A stretch of DNA of 64,000 nucleotides from CALMEC01 sp963765105 (GCA_963765105.1 CAVXUW010000002.1:1426001-1490000), one strand, 5' to 3'. Shown: positions 27,046 to 36,242, counted from the first letter of the stretch. Notes: generated by a model from the letters alone, not told the origin. Program-made: numbers and translations.

Positions 27046-27750
27046 GTGACCGAGTATCACCACCCGCGCCCCGACCCGGGCGTGGTCGAGGCGGCCCGCA
27101 CCTGGCAGCTGTGCGAGATGGATCTGTTCACAGACCTTTCCGCCGACGAGATCGCCGCCATCGGTGCAGCCGCCCCGATGCGAGAGGCGTCCCGAGGGGC
27201 GCTGCTGTGGGCGCCGCATCGGCCGGTCGAGGTGCTGTTCATCGTCAAGATGGGCCGGGTGCGGGTCTACCGCACCGCCACCGACGGCCGGAGCCTGACC
27301 ACGGCCATCGTCACCCCCGGTCAGCTGCTCGGCCAGATGCCGTCCATGGGCCAGCGCATGGACGGCGCCTTCGCCGAGATGCTGGACGACGGCGTGGTCT
27401 GCGCCATGGGCGCCGCCGACGTGCGGCGACTGCTGTTCAGCGATCCGCGGATCGTGGCCCGGGTCACGGCGCTGCTCGGCGAGCGGTGCGCCCAGCTCGA
27501 GAGCCGGCTCACGGACACGGTCCTCAAGAGTGTGCCGGCCCGCATCTGCAGCACCCTGGCCACGCTGGCCGGTTCACCGCCCGCGCCGGTGCGCCTGACC
27601 CACGACCAGCTCGCCGACCTGGTGGGCACCACCCGCGAGACCACCACCAAGGTGCTGGGCGACCTGAAGGAACGGCGCCTGATCCAGCTGCGGCGCGGGC
27701 GGATCCAGGTGCTCGATCCGGTGGCGGTGCTCGGCCTGGCCGACCAGTAG
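27046..27750 (+). CDS. Crp/Fnr-family transcriptional regulator
   Basis: 234 residues from a GTG with GAGGAGG upstream. The N-terminal part is a cyclic-nucleotide-binding-like fold (MDLFTDLSADEIAAIGAAAP, EVLFIVKMGRVRVYRT, IVTPGQLLGQMPSMGQ). The cAMP-contacting RExA motif is not obvious, so the ligand is unknown. The C-terminal winged helix reads LTHDQLADLVGTTRETTTKV and LKERRLIQLRRGRI. No Fnr-type cysteine cluster is seen. The TGTGT-N6-ACACA site upstream of the operon suits this family. Confidence 0.87.
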   Translation: MTEYHHPRPDPGVVEAARTWQLCEMDLFTDLSADEIAAIGAAAPMREASRGALLWAPHRPVEVLFIVKMGRVRVYRTATDGRSLTTAIVTPGQLLGQMPSMGQRMDGAFAEMLDDGVVCAMGAADVRRLLFSDPRIVARVTALLGERCAQLESRLTDTVLKSVPARICSTLATLAGSPPAPVRLTHDQLADLVGTTRETTTKVLGDLKERRLIQLRRGRIQVLDPVAVLGLADQ

Positions 27751-27762
27751 GACGCCGAGTCA

Positions 27763-27791
27763 GGGGAAGTACCCCGGCCGCGGGCTTCCCG
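27763..27791 (+). terminator. hairpin after the Crp/Fnr gene
   Basis: GGGAAG (27764-27769) pairs with CTTCCC (27785-27790), with a GC-rich partly paired interior. It begins 13 bases after the stop. There is no T-run. It may also be part of the leader of the following methyltransferase gene. Confidence 0.4.
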
Positions 27792-27820
27792 AACCCGGCG
27801 CGCAGGGCCAGACTGACCCC

Positions 27821-28588
27821 ATGTCGTTCGAGGTCGGGGCCGACGCGTACGCGACGTTCATGGGCCGGTTCTCGACACCGTTGGCCTCGCTCTTCGTCGA
27901 CGCCGTCGGGGTCGCCCCTGGGCAGTCGGCGCTGGACGTCGGGTGCGGCACCGGCGCCCTGACCGAGGTCCTGGTCGAGCGACTCGGCCTGCCTCAGGTG
28001 TCCGCCGTCGACCCGTCGCAGTCGTTCGTCGCCGTCATGCAGGAGCGGTTCCCCCCGATGGACGTCAGGCGGGCCGCCGCCGAGAGCCTGCCCCACGACT
28101 CAGCCACGTTCGACGTCACCCTCGCCCAGCTCGTCGTCCACTTCATGACCGACCCGGTCGCGGGCATCCGCGAGATGGGACGGGTGACCCGCCCCGGCGG
28201 CATCGTGGCCGCCACCGTCTGGGACTTCGCGGGGCGCACCGACCCGCTGGCGGCATTCTGGGCGGCGGTGCGCTCGATCGACCCGCAGGCCCCGGACGAG
28301 TCCCATCGACCGGGGGTGCGCGAGGGCCACCTGGCGGAGTTGTTCGTCCACGCCGGCCTGGACGAGTCCACTTCGACCGCAATCACTTTCGAGATTCGGC
28401 ACGACTCGTTCGACCACTGGTGGCAGCCGTTCACGCTCGGCGTCGGACCGGCCGGAGCCTACGTCGCCACTCTGAGCGATGCAGGGCGGGACGGGCTGCG
28501 GGAGCGTTGCCGCTCGATGCTGCCCGACGGCCCCTTCGCCACGAGCGCCCGTGCCTGGACCGTCTGGGCGACGGTCCAGGCAGGGTGA
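27821..28588 (+). CDS. class I SAM-dependent methyltransferase
   Basis: 255 residues. Motif I is ALDVGCGTGALTEVL, followed by VSAVDPSQSFVAVM, the acidic loop motif, and motif III-like VTRPGGIVAATVWDF. The family is the UbiE/Methyltransf_11 type acting on small molecules; the substrate cannot be told from sequence. The start ATG has no clear ribosome binding site, and a CAGACT -10-like box ends about seven bases before it, so the message may be leaderless. It converges on the beta-helix protein gene. Confidence 0.85.
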   Translation: MSFEVGADAYATFMGRFSTPLASLFVDAVGVAPGQSALDVGCGTGALTEVLVERLGLPQVSAVDPSQSFVAVMQERFPPMDVRRAAAESLPHDSATFDVTLAQLVVHFMTDPVAGIREMGRVTRPGGIVAATVWDFAGRTDPLAAFWAAVRSIDPQAPDESHRPGVREGHLAELFVHAGLDESTSTAITFEIRHDSFDHWWQPFTLGVGPAGAYVATLSDAGRDGLRERCRSMLPDGPFATSARAWTVWATVQAG

Positions 28589-28607
28589 TGCACCGCGGCC
28601 TGAGGCC

Positions 28608-30444
28608 CTACGGGTAGCTGACCACGGTCACGGGCACGTCCGGGTTGGCGATGGTCGAGGACCCGCCGACCCCGTTGACCACGTTGGTGATGCCGCCCTT
28701 GCCGTTGCTCGGATCGAGGAAGATCGTCAACAGGTTGTTCAGGCTGCCTGCCGGCAAGGTGGCCGGGACCTCGAAGGCGTTGTCCGCGAAGACATCGACG
28801 CCCTGGTTGAAGAAGCTGTAGCTGCCCATGCCGTACCCGTTGAAGGCATGCACCGACGGCGAGACCTTCAAGGCCGGATAGCCGAGGGCGCCGGAGGGCT
28901 GCGTCCAGGCCGCCTGGCTGGGCGGGTCGTACGGCAGCTCGTTCTGGAAGAACACGACCCGGCCACGCTCGCCGTTCCAGATGACCTCGGTCTTCTGGTA
29001 GTGCTCGACGAACAGGCCGTACGCCGTCACGTCGTTGCCGTTGACGACCACTCCCGTGTCGGCGGTGTTCACCGTCCAGCCGACCCCGTTGCCGTGGTCG
29101 GCCCGCCAGGCCCAGATGTTGTCGAGGATCGTGTTGTTGCTGTTGACCTCGAGGCTCACCGTGGCCCTGCCGGCCGCCGCGCCGCCGATCCGGAAGAACA
29201 CGTCCTGCAGGGCGGTCGGGTTCGTCGGCGCTGCCACGGCGCGCGCCCTTCGGGCCGACCTGCAGCAGCACCGGAGACGTCACCGGTCCGGCGTCGAAGA
29301 TCGAGCACCGGCGATGTCGACCCCCGGCACGTCCGCGACCGTCATGGCGACCTGCCCCTGCTGCGGCACCAGGGTGGCATGCCCAGACCGAGGACGACGG
29401 TGCCTGCTCGCTTGACCTTGAGGGTGCGGTCGAGGTGGTACACGCCCGGGGTAGCAGCAGGTTCTTGCCGTCGGGCCAGCCTGTCGTTGATCGTCTGAGG
29501 CGGTCGACCGGGCCTGGCGACGAAGAACTCCTCGAGGGAGATCGACCGGCCGGGTCCCGGACCGGCCGCCCACGAGATGCCGACCGAGTCGCGACGTGCC
29601 GCCGGGACGAAGACCCGGTAGCGGCCGCGGCCGTCGACGTAGAGGAACGGCGTCTCCCGGCGTCACGGGGCTGGCAGTCAGTGTCGTGTAGGGACCGCCG
29701 CAGGCGGCGGCTGCGGGGAAGCACTGGGCCGGGGCGCCGACCGTGCCCGAGAACACCTGGTTCCAGACCCCGTTCGTCCAGCTCGGGCGAGCACGCTGTT
29801 GCGGGTGAGCCACTGCTGCTGCGAACCGTTGATGATCGGCGCCGTTCTCGAAGAGGGAGTCGGCGATGAAGCCGCCGCTGGCGAACGAGGGTCCGGTGCA
29901 GTAGTCCATCAGTGTGGTCTGGCCGTTGACGTGCACCCGGCGCATCGGAGCCGCCTGCGACACCGCCCAGAACTCGCCCGAGTAGCAGCCGAAGTCGGGA
30001 GTGGTCACGTTGATCCTGAGGTTGGACAACGAGCGCCAGAAGTTGTTGAGCGCGATGCATCCGAAGGCGTCGCACTGGTTGCGCACGTAGACCGAGCCGT
30101 TGATCACCGTGTCGTCCGGGGAGAGGCCGAGCCCGGAGACCGAGGTGTAGTAGCCCACCTGGAAGTTCAGCGGCGTGCGTCGCCGTACCGTACGTGCCTG
30201 GCTTGAAGAGCAAGGCGTATCGCTGCGGACCGAACTGGTTGCCGATCTGGCGCGCGGCCACGGCGTCGACCTCGGCCTGGATCTGGCTCGCCGGCATGCT
30301 CGGGTCGAAGATCTTGACGTTCGGGCCGAAGTCCGGGATGTCCGCCGCCGAGGCCACCGGGGCCGGAGCCAGGGCCAGGGCGACCCCGGTCGCCAGGGCG
30401 ACAGCTGCTACGAGCGTCCTACGGAGTGTGCGAGGGAGGGACAT
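28608..30444 (-). CDS. exported beta-helix protein of the 'adenylyl cyclase'-annotated actinomycete family (frameshifted)
   Basis: About 612 codons from ATG 30442-30444, with AAGGTGG upstream and a Sec signal ending VASAAD. The frame slips near 30170, 29800-29660, 29500-29400 and 29250, but the pieces join in order: KIFDPSMPASQIQAEVDAVA, GYYTSVSGLGLSPDD, MRRVHVNGQTTLMDYCTG, QDVFFRIGGAAAGRATVSLE and DNIWAWRADHGNGVGW. Related Streptomyces proteins, as I recall them, carry that annotation, but I see no cyclase motif. The repeated beta-rungs fit a GH55-like carbohydrate-active fold. A LacI-type palindrome lies upstream and a LacI regulator gene follows on the same strand. Confidence 0.75.
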
Positions 30445-30506
30445 CACTGCCACCTTCTTCCGCGACGCACCGTTGCGTCGCTCCTGGGCCGGGACAGGGC
30501 GCCATG

Positions 30507-30520
30507 AGAGAGCGCTCTCT
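30507..30520. promoter_or_regulatory. LacI-family operator-like palindrome
   Basis: AGAGAGCGCTCTCT is a perfect 14-bp palindrome with the central CG and GAGCGCTC core typical of LacI-family operators. It lies 63 bases upstream of the exported beta-helix protein start and 78 bases past the stop of the LacI gene, so it probably controls the beta-helix gene. Confidence 0.65.
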
Positions 30521-30597
30521 GCCGTCTGCAGAGAACCACAGCGAATCGCCCCACACAAGACCTTACGGACATTCCTCGTCGCGCGGTCGGACCGTGG

Positions 30598-31662
30598 TCA
30601 GGACGAGTCACGCACCACCAGTACGGTCGGCAGCACGAGGTGGTCCAGCCCCGCGACCTGCGGCAGGTCGTCCGCCGGTCCCGGCGGATCCCCGCCCCGG
30701 GCCTTCGCCAGCAGCAGCCGCGCCATCAGTCGCCCCTGCAGCACCGCCTGCTGCCGGACCGTGGTCAGCGCCGGTTCGGCGAAGGCAGCCATCGGGATGT
30801 CGTCGAAACCGACGACCGCAACGTCCTCCGGCACCCGGCGACCGTTCTGGCGCAGGCTTCTCAATGCCCCGATGGCCATCAGGTCGGAGGCGACGAACAG
30901 TCCGTCGAGGTGAGGCAGTCGGGCCAGCAGCCGAGCCGTCGCTCGCTCACCACCCCGTGTCGTGAAGTCGCCGTGCTCGACATGGTCTGCAGTCAGCGCA
31001 CGACCGAGCACCGACCTGAAGCCGCTGAGCCGGTCCATCCCGGCTGCCATGTCCTGCGGCCCGGCGATCGTGCCGATCACGGATCGACCCCGGTCGACCA
31101 GATGTCGGCCGGCGAGCCGGCCACCCCCGACGTTGTCGTTGTCGACGTAGGCGACGGCGTCGTCCGGCCGCAGCGGTCGCCCACCGATGACCACCGGGAT
31201 GCCCGCCGCGACCAGCGCCTGGGGAAGAGGGTCTCGGTCGGCGTGCTGCGAGAGCAGCAGCACACCATCGATGGGCGACGCCCGCAGGTACCTCTCGATC
31301 CGCTCGAGCGCCGCCGCGTTGTGGGCCAGCATCAGCGCCATCTGGATGCCGGCCTCGACCAGCTCCTGACTCGACCCGCGAACGATGTCACTGAAGAAGG
31401 GGTCGCCGAAGAGCCGGTCCTGCGCCTCCGAGACGACCAGAGCGACTGTGTCCGCCCGCCGGGTCACCAGTGAGCGCGCCGCCCGGTTCGGCACGTAGCC
31501 CAGGTCGGACACCACACGCTCGACGCGCTCCCGCAGGTCGGGTGCCACGGTTCGCTGACCGTTGACGACCCGGGACACCGTGGCACGCGAGACTCCGGCG
31601 GCGGCGGCCACCTGCTCCAGGTTCGGACGGGCATCACCACCTGTCGTCGAGGGTCGGCTCAT
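30598..31662 (-). CDS. LacI-family transcriptional regulator
   Basis: 354 residues from ATG 31660-31662. The DNA-binding part reads NLEQVAAAAGVSRATVSRVV with the hinge GYVPNRAARSLVTRRADTVAL. A periplasmic-binding-like sensor domain follows (LLLSQHADRDPLPQALVAAG, VVIGGRPLRPDDAVAYVDND and VAVVGFDDIPMAAFAEPALT). Such regulators normally respond to sugars. The palindrome at 30507-30520 next to the exported beta-helix gene fits regulation of a carbohydrate function. The start overlaps the stop of a 52-codon frame by ATGA. Confidence 0.9.
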   Translation of the reverse strand: MSRPSTTGGDARPNLEQVAAAAGVSRATVSRVVNGQRTVAPDLRERVERVVSDLGYVPNRAARSLVTRRADTVALVVSEAQDRLFGDPFFSDIVRGSSQELVEAGIQMALMLAHNAAALERIERYLRASPIDGVLLLSQHADRDPLPQALVAAGIPVVIGGRPLRPDDAVAYVDNDNVGGGRLAGRHLVDRGRSVIGTIAGPQDMAAGMDRLSGFRSVLGRALTADHVEHGDFTTRGGERATARLLARLPHLDGLFVASDLMAIGALRSLRQNGRRVPEDVAVVGFDDIPMAAFAEPALTTVRQQAVLQGRLMARLLLAKARGGDPPGPADDLPQVAGLDHLVLPTVLVVRDSS

Positions 31663-31817
31663 GTCGGTCCGGCTGCGACCAGCCCGACGGCGGGACTCTG
31701 GGAGTCGGGCTCGAACGTCATCGACAGGGTCGACGGCAGCTGCGCACCGGACTGGTCGGCGCTCAGGACGGCGACCGCGAGCACCCGCCAGGCCGACCGG
31801 GCCCACCCTCTGATCAT
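31659..31817 (-). CDS. possible small ORF coupled to the LacI gene
   Basis: 52 residues from ATG 31815-31817 with GGTGG upstream. The sequence MIRGWARSAWRVLAVAVLSA looks like a weak signal or membrane segment, followed by a Ser/Pro-rich tail. Its stop overlaps the lacI-type start as ATGA. It could be a leader peptide that couples translation of the regulator, or a chance frame. No family recognised. Confidence 0.3.
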   Translation of the reverse strand: MIRGWARSAWRVLAVAVLSADQSGAQLPSTLSMTFEPDSQSPAVGLVAAGPT

Positions 31818-31914
31818 CCACCCATCATGCGCTCCCCCGCGCAGGACGACCACGGCGTCCGGTCCGGGCGAGCCCGCCCCCTTGCCGAAGCCGCGGCCGG
31901 CACCACAATGAGGC

Positions 31915-32253
31915 ATGGCGTACGACGAGGACCTCGCCGACCGGATCCGTCAGGTGATCGGGGCCGAGCTCGGCCTGACCGAGCGGCGGATGTTCGGCGG
32001 CCATGCCTTCCTGGTCAACGGCAACCTGGCGGTCAGCGCCAGCGGCAGGGGCGGGCTACTGCTGCGGGTCGACCCGGCCGACACGAATGCCCTGGTCGAG
32101 ACACCCGGAGTCAGTCGGTTCGACATGCGTGGCCGAGCGAGGGACGGCTGGCTGCACGTGCAGCCCGAGGTGGTGCAGACCCACGGACAGCTCGACGCCT
32201 GGGCACGGCGCGGAGTGACCTATGCCCGGTCGCTGCCGCCGAAGGAGAGGTAG
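31915..32253 (+). CDS. TfoX N-terminal domain protein
   Basis: 112 residues. The TfoX/Sxy N-terminal pattern is plain: ADRIRQVIGAELGLTERRMF, GGHAFLVNGNLAVSASGRGG and LLLRVDPADTNALVE. Only the N-terminal domain is present; the C-terminal domain of enterobacterial Sxy is absent, as is usual in stand-alone actinobacterial homologues. Role unknown. It is followed after 23 bases by the LLM oxidoreductase gene. Confidence 0.85.
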   Translation: MAYDEDLADRIRQVIGAELGLTERRMFGGHAFLVNGNLAVSASGRGGLLLRVDPADTNALVETPGVSRFDMRGRARDGWLHVQPEVVQTHGQLDAWARRGVTYARSLPPKER

Positions 32254-32276
32254 CCCGTGCTCGATAGGTTGACCTG

Positions 32277-33176
32277 ATGCGAGTCGGCATCATCATCCTT
32301 CCCACTGACCGCTGGCCGGACCAGGCCCGACGCTGGCGGCAGGCCGAGGCCTACGGCTTCGACCACGGCTGGACCTACGACCACCTGACGTGGGACCCCC
32401 TGGCCGCCATGCCCTGGGGGGCGACGATCCCGACCCTGGTGGCGGCGGCCGGGGTCACCACCACGCTGCCGCTGGGCACCTGGGTGGCCTCGCCCAACTA
32501 CCGGCACCCGGTCACCTTCGCGCGCGAGCTGGCAGCCCTGGACGACGTCAGCGGCGGTCGCGCGGTGCTGGGGATCGGGGCCGGTGGCACCGGGTCGGAC
32601 TCCCGCGTCCTGGGTGACCCACCGCTCGCGCCGTCCGAGCGGGCCGCCCGCTTCGAGGAGTTCGTCGCCCTGCTCGACCAGGTGCTCACCCAGCCCCGCA
32701 CCGACCACGACGGTCGGTACTACACCGCTGTCGAGGCCATGACCACGATGCCCTGCCTGCAGCGCCCACGGTTGCCGTTCGTGATCGCCGCCAACGGCCC
32801 CCGCACGATGCGGCTGGCCGCTCGGTACGGCCGCGGCTGGGCCACCACCGGCACCACCTCCCGCTCCGACGGTGACGCCGCCTGGTGGGCCGGGGTGGCG
32901 GGCCTGGCCGACCGCTTCGACCAGGTGCTGGACGACGCCGGCCGTGACCCCGCGAGCATCGACCGCATGCTCTCGGTCGATGCCGCGAGCACCTTCGCGC
33001 TGGTGTCGACCGGGCACTTCGAGGAGGTCGTCGGGCGGGCCGCCCAACTGCGGTTCACCGACGTCGTCGTCCACTGGCCGGTACCGGGCGGCGCGGTCTA
33101 CGACGCGGCCGAGTCGGTGCTGGACGACGTCGCTGCCCTGCTACCGATTGTGCAATCCGGAGCACGCGCAACCTGA
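32277..33176 (+). CDS. LLM class F420/FMN-dependent oxidoreductase
   Basis: 299 residues. The luciferase-like TIM barrel is indicated by AEAYGFDHGWTYDHLTW, LPLGTWVASPNYRHPVTFAR, DDVSGGRAVLGIGAGG and PFVIAANGPRTMRLAARYG. The GAGGTGSDSRVLG turn is where F420-dependent members hold the cofactor phosphate. The substrate is unknown. The start ATG follows a GATAGG -10-like box closely, so the message may be leaderless or shared with the TfoX gene. Confidence 0.87.
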   Translation: MRVGIIILPTDRWPDQARRWRQAEAYGFDHGWTYDHLTWDPLAAMPWGATIPTLVAAAGVTTTLPLGTWVASPNYRHPVTFARELAALDDVSGGRAVLGIGAGGTGSDSRVLGDPPLAPSERAARFEEFVALLDQVLTQPRTDHDGRYYTAVEAMTTMPCLQRPRLPFVIAANGPRTMRLAARYGRGWATTGTTSRSDGDAAWWAGVAGLADRFDQVLDDAGRDPASIDRMLSVDAASTFALVSTGHFEEVVGRAAQLRFTDVVVHWPVPGGAVYDAAESVLDDVAALLPIVQSGARAT

Positions 33177-33193
33177 CGACAACCACCCTTTGG

Positions 33194-34843
33194 TTGACTG
33201 GGCCTCCTGCCGACACAGTGCAGGTGGGGAGCGAGGCACCGGTCATCGCCGCTGACGTGGAACCGACCGATCCGGCTGCGACCGACGGGGGCGCGCCGGG
33301 TGTCCTCGCGGCTCGCCTCGACGAGCTCGAACGGCAACGGTCCGCCGACGTCGAACGTCGACTGCAGGGTGCCCGCCAGGTCGAGCACGAGGCCCGGGCC
33401 GCAGGCCTCGTCGTCGAGGCGAAGCGGGCTCGACTGGTCGTCGCCGACATGCTGCTGCGCCTGGGTGACGGTGCTCAGGCGGCCCAGCTGGCCGTGGAGG
33501 TCAACGCCTGGGCCCTGGCCCTGGGGCCTGGCTCGTTGCAGTCACGAAGCCATCTGGTCCTGTCGTCGGTGTTCGAGAGCATCGGCGACACCGCCTCGGC
33601 GCTGGACCACGCCGTCCGAGCGTTCGAGCTCCTGGACCGGAGCGCATCGGGCCGCGACCGGGGCACCACGCTGCTGCGGCTGGCCGATGCCTGCGCCCTG
33701 GTCGGTGCCACCGAGCAGGCCCGCAGCCGGTACGGCGAGGCCGAGGCGGCGTACGCCGAGCTGGACGACCACGATCATCAGCTGATCGTGCTCAACAACC
33801 TCGCCGTGCTCGAGTACGAGAGCGGCGAGACTGAGGCTGCTCTCCGTGCTGCGCAACGCCTCTCGCACGGTTGCGGCCCCGACGGCATGCACTCCTCCTA
33901 CGCAGACACGATCGCCCGTGCCCATCTCGCCGTCGGCGATCTGCAGGCCGCCGAGCAGATGGTGCAGCTGGGGTTCGAGCTCTGGCGCGCCCACGGTGAC
34001 GCCCAGGCAGTGACACCGGCCGAGCTCGCCCTGACTCACGTCGAGATCCTGCTGGGGCAAGGACGCGTCGACGAGGCGGCAGCCCAGCTGGAGTTCTGCA
34101 TGACGGTGTGCGAGGAACGAGATCTGCGCGGCGCCCGGGTCCAGGCGCTCGACCTGCAGGCCTCGGTGCTCGCCGCACGCGGGGACTACCTGGGTGCCTA
34201 CCAGGCCTACCGCTCCTTCCATCACGAGTTCGTCGTCGTCAGGTCGCACCAGCAGGAGGCGGCGGCTCGGACCAGGCAGGCGTTGGCCGAGACCGCAGAG
34301 GCCCGGGCCGAGGCGCGGCGGTTCTGGGAGCAGGCCCGGACCGATCCCCTGACGGAGCTGTTCAACCGGCGCTTCGTCGACGAGGAGCTGCCCCGCCGGA
34401 TCGTCGAGGCGGTCAGGAAGGGCGAGCGCCTGGTCGCGGCGATCGTGGACGCCGACCACTTCAAGCGGATCAACGACACGTTCTCGCACGCCGCAGGGGA
34501 CCAGGTGCTGCACTGGCTCGGCAAGCAGCTGGCAGCAGCGGCAGCGTCCGTCCATGGCTTCGCCGCTCGACTGGGCGGTGAGGAGTTCCTGCTCGTGCTC
34601 ACCGGCGACTCCCCGCCCGACATGATGGCCCGGCTCGAGGCACTTCGAGCCTCCGTGACCGACCAGCAGTGGCCGCACGTCGACGCCGACCTCCGAGTCA
34701 CGGTCAGCATCGGCGCGGCGGTCGCGGTGGCGGCGGACACCCAGACCACCCTGCTCACCCGCGCCGACGAGCACCTCTACCGTGCCAAGCAGCAGGGCCG
34801 CAACCGGGTCGTGGGCGACCCGAGCCTTCAACGCGCGACGTAG
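33194..34843 (+). CDS. TPR-like repeat GGDEF diguanylate cyclase
   Basis: 549 residues if TTG 33194 is the start; GTG 33218 is a possible alternative. The N-terminal 370 residues are Ala-rich helical pairs like TPR repeats (ALDHAVRAFELLDRSASG, LIVLNNLAVLEYESGETEAA, QLEFCMTVCEERDLRGARV). The GGDEF domain follows with DPLTELFNRRFVDEELP, VDADHFKRINDTFSHAAGD, RLGGEEFLLVL and TVSIGAAVAV. The active-site GGEEF is intact, so c-di-GMP synthesis is expected. The RxxD inhibitory site five residues before it is missing, so product feedback at that site is not expected. No TM helix, so cytoplasmic. Confidence 0.88.
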   Translation: MTGPPADTVQVGSEAPVIAADVEPTDPAATDGGAPGVLAARLDELERQRSADVERRLQGARQVEHEARAAGLVVEAKRARLVVADMLLRLGDGAQAAQLAVEVNAWALALGPGSLQSRSHLVLSSVFESIGDTASALDHAVRAFELLDRSASGRDRGTTLLRLADACALVGATEQARSRYGEAEAAYAELDDHDHQLIVLNNLAVLEYESGETEAALRAAQRLSHGCGPDGMHSSYADTIARAHLAVGDLQAAEQMVQLGFELWRAHGDAQAVTPAELALTHVEILLGQGRVDEAAAQLEFCMTVCEERDLRGARVQALDLQASVLAARGDYLGAYQAYRSFHHEFVVVRSHQQEAAARTRQALAETAEARAEARRFWEQARTDPLTELFNRRFVDEELPRRIVEAVRKGERLVAAIVDADHFKRINDTFSHAAGDQVLHWLGKQLAAAAASVHGFAARLGGEEFLLVLTGDSPPDMMARLEALRASVTDQQWPHVDADLRVTVSIGAAVAVAADTQTTLLTRADEHLYRAKQQGRNRVVGDPSLQRAT

Positions 34844-35592
34844 ACCGTGTTCGAGCTGACCCCGCCGGTGAGGGGGTTGGCGAAGTCGACGACGTGCGCG
34901 TCGGTGGTGGCGAACACCTCGGCCAGTACCCGCCCGAAGTCCGGGTCGGGCGGGTCGTCCGACCAGAGCGCGAAGACGCCGCCGGGGCGCAGGTGACCGG
35001 CCAGTCGGCGCAGGCCTTCGACGGTGTAGAAGGCGGCGTGGCTCGGATGCAGTACGTGGCGCGGGGTGTGGTCGATGTCGACCAGGACGGCGTGGAACCG
35101 CCGGCCCGGCAGCTGTGGGTCGTACCCGTCCTCGCCCGCCGTCAGCGCGAAGAAGTCGCCGGCGACGATCCGGACCCGGGGATCGGCGGCCAGTCCGACG
35201 GTGTCGGGCAACAACTCTCGCTCGTGCCAGTCGATGACCTCGGCCAACGCCTCGACCACCAGGAGCGAGCCCACCCTGGCGTCGTCCAGCACGGTTCGAG
35301 CGGTGTAGCCCAGCCCGAGGCCACCGACGACGACGTCCAGAACGGTACCGCTCGGATCGGGGCCCCCCACCGCGGCCAGTCCGAGGCGGGCCAGCTCGAT
35401 CTCGGCCACCGTGAACAGGCTCGACATCAGGTACTCCTCGCCGAGCTTCACCTCGAAGACGTCGATCCCCAGTGTCGGTTCGACCCGGCGCCGCAAGCTG
35501 ATCTCACCCATCGGGGTGGCCCGCCAGGCCAGTTCCTCGAACCGAGCACCCACGCGGCGTCCCCCTCGTCGAGGCCGCAGCGGTGAGGTCAC
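34828..35592 (-). CDS. spermidine-synthase-like aminopropyltransferase/methyltransferase
   Basis: 254 residues from a GTG at 35590-35592. The Rossmann core shows VLDVVVGGLGLGYTARTVLD, LLVVEALAEVIDWHERELLP and HAVLVDIDHTPRHVLHPSHA. These match the spermine/spermidine synthase superfamily found in actinomycetes without a paired AdoMetDC. The true substrate may not be a polyamine. The 3' end overlaps the convergent GGDEF gene by 16 bases. Confidence 0.78.
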   Translation of the reverse strand: MTSPLRPRRGGRRVGARFEELAWRATPMGEISLRRRVEPTLGIDVFEVKLGEEYLMSSLFTVAEIELARLGLAAVGGPDPSGTVLDVVVGGLGLGYTARTVLDDARVGSLLVVEALAEVIDWHERELLPDTVGLAADPRVRIVAGDFFALTAGEDGYDPQLPGRRFHAVLVDIDHTPRHVLHPSHAAFYTVEGLRRLAGHLRPGGVFALWSDDPPDPDFGRVLAEVFATTDAHVVDFANPLTGGVSSNTVYVAR

Positions 35593-35622
35593 CCCGGTCG
35601 GCTCGTCACGGTACCGCGGCTG

Positions 35623-36183
35623 CTAGATGCGAGCCGATTCCGGTGCGTCGGCCGGCATCGCCCGCCGTACGAGGGCGAGCAGGTCGGTGACGGTGTGGCA
35701 GCGTCCTCGCGCCATCACCCGCAGATGCTCGACGATCACCCGGGGCGGACGGTCGATCTGTGCGATGACCTCGATGGCGCCCGGGTTGAGGTCGACCATG
35801 GCCAGGACGCCGCTCAGCTCGGCGGCCCGTTGCAGCATCGCCGTGGTCGCGGCCGGCGTCGTGCAGTGCACCACCAGTTCGGTCAGCTCGGCCCGGATCC
35901 CGGTCAGCAGCTGGTCGCGGGCATGGGGAGCGGCGAGCCAGGCCGCCTCGACCCAGTTCGTGAGCACCGGTGCGGCCAGGATCGAGGCGCGCAACCCAGG
36001 GCCCAGCATCACGGTGCCCTCGATACCGGCCAGCAGCGACCCGTCGTCCAGCAGCGCACCGAGCTCGACCGCCAGCTCCTCACGGCTCATCGAGTCCAGG
36101 AAGGACCGCGCCGGCACCCGCTGGTCCATCGGCCCGCGCCGGCGGTACACGTCGACGACGCGCTCCAGGATGTCTCCGCCCAC
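35623..36183 (-). CDS. hypothetical helical protein
   Basis: 186 residues from a GTG at 36181-36183. The sequence is mainly helical and soluble (FLDSMSREELAVELGALLDD, GIEGTVMLGPGLRASILAAP, VVHCTTPAATTAMLQRAAEL). It ends in a Met/Arg-rich segment. I recognise no family. It lies 30 bases upstream of the spermidine-synthase-like gene on the same strand, so the two may be cotranscribed. Confidence 0.6.
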   Translation of the reverse strand: MGGDILERVVDVYRRRGPMDQRVPARSFLDSMSREELAVELGALLDDGSLLAGIEGTVMLGPGLRASILAAPVLTNWVEAAWLAAPHARDQLLTGIRAELTELVVHCTTPAATTAMLQRAAELSGVLAMVDLNPGAIEVIAQIDRPPRVIVEHLRVMARGRCHTVTDLLALVRRAMPADAPESARI

Positions 36184-36242
36184 GTCCTTTGGTCGGCAGG
36201 CGGGACGGTTGCCTGAAGCCGCCGGAGGTGCGGCATGGCCGG

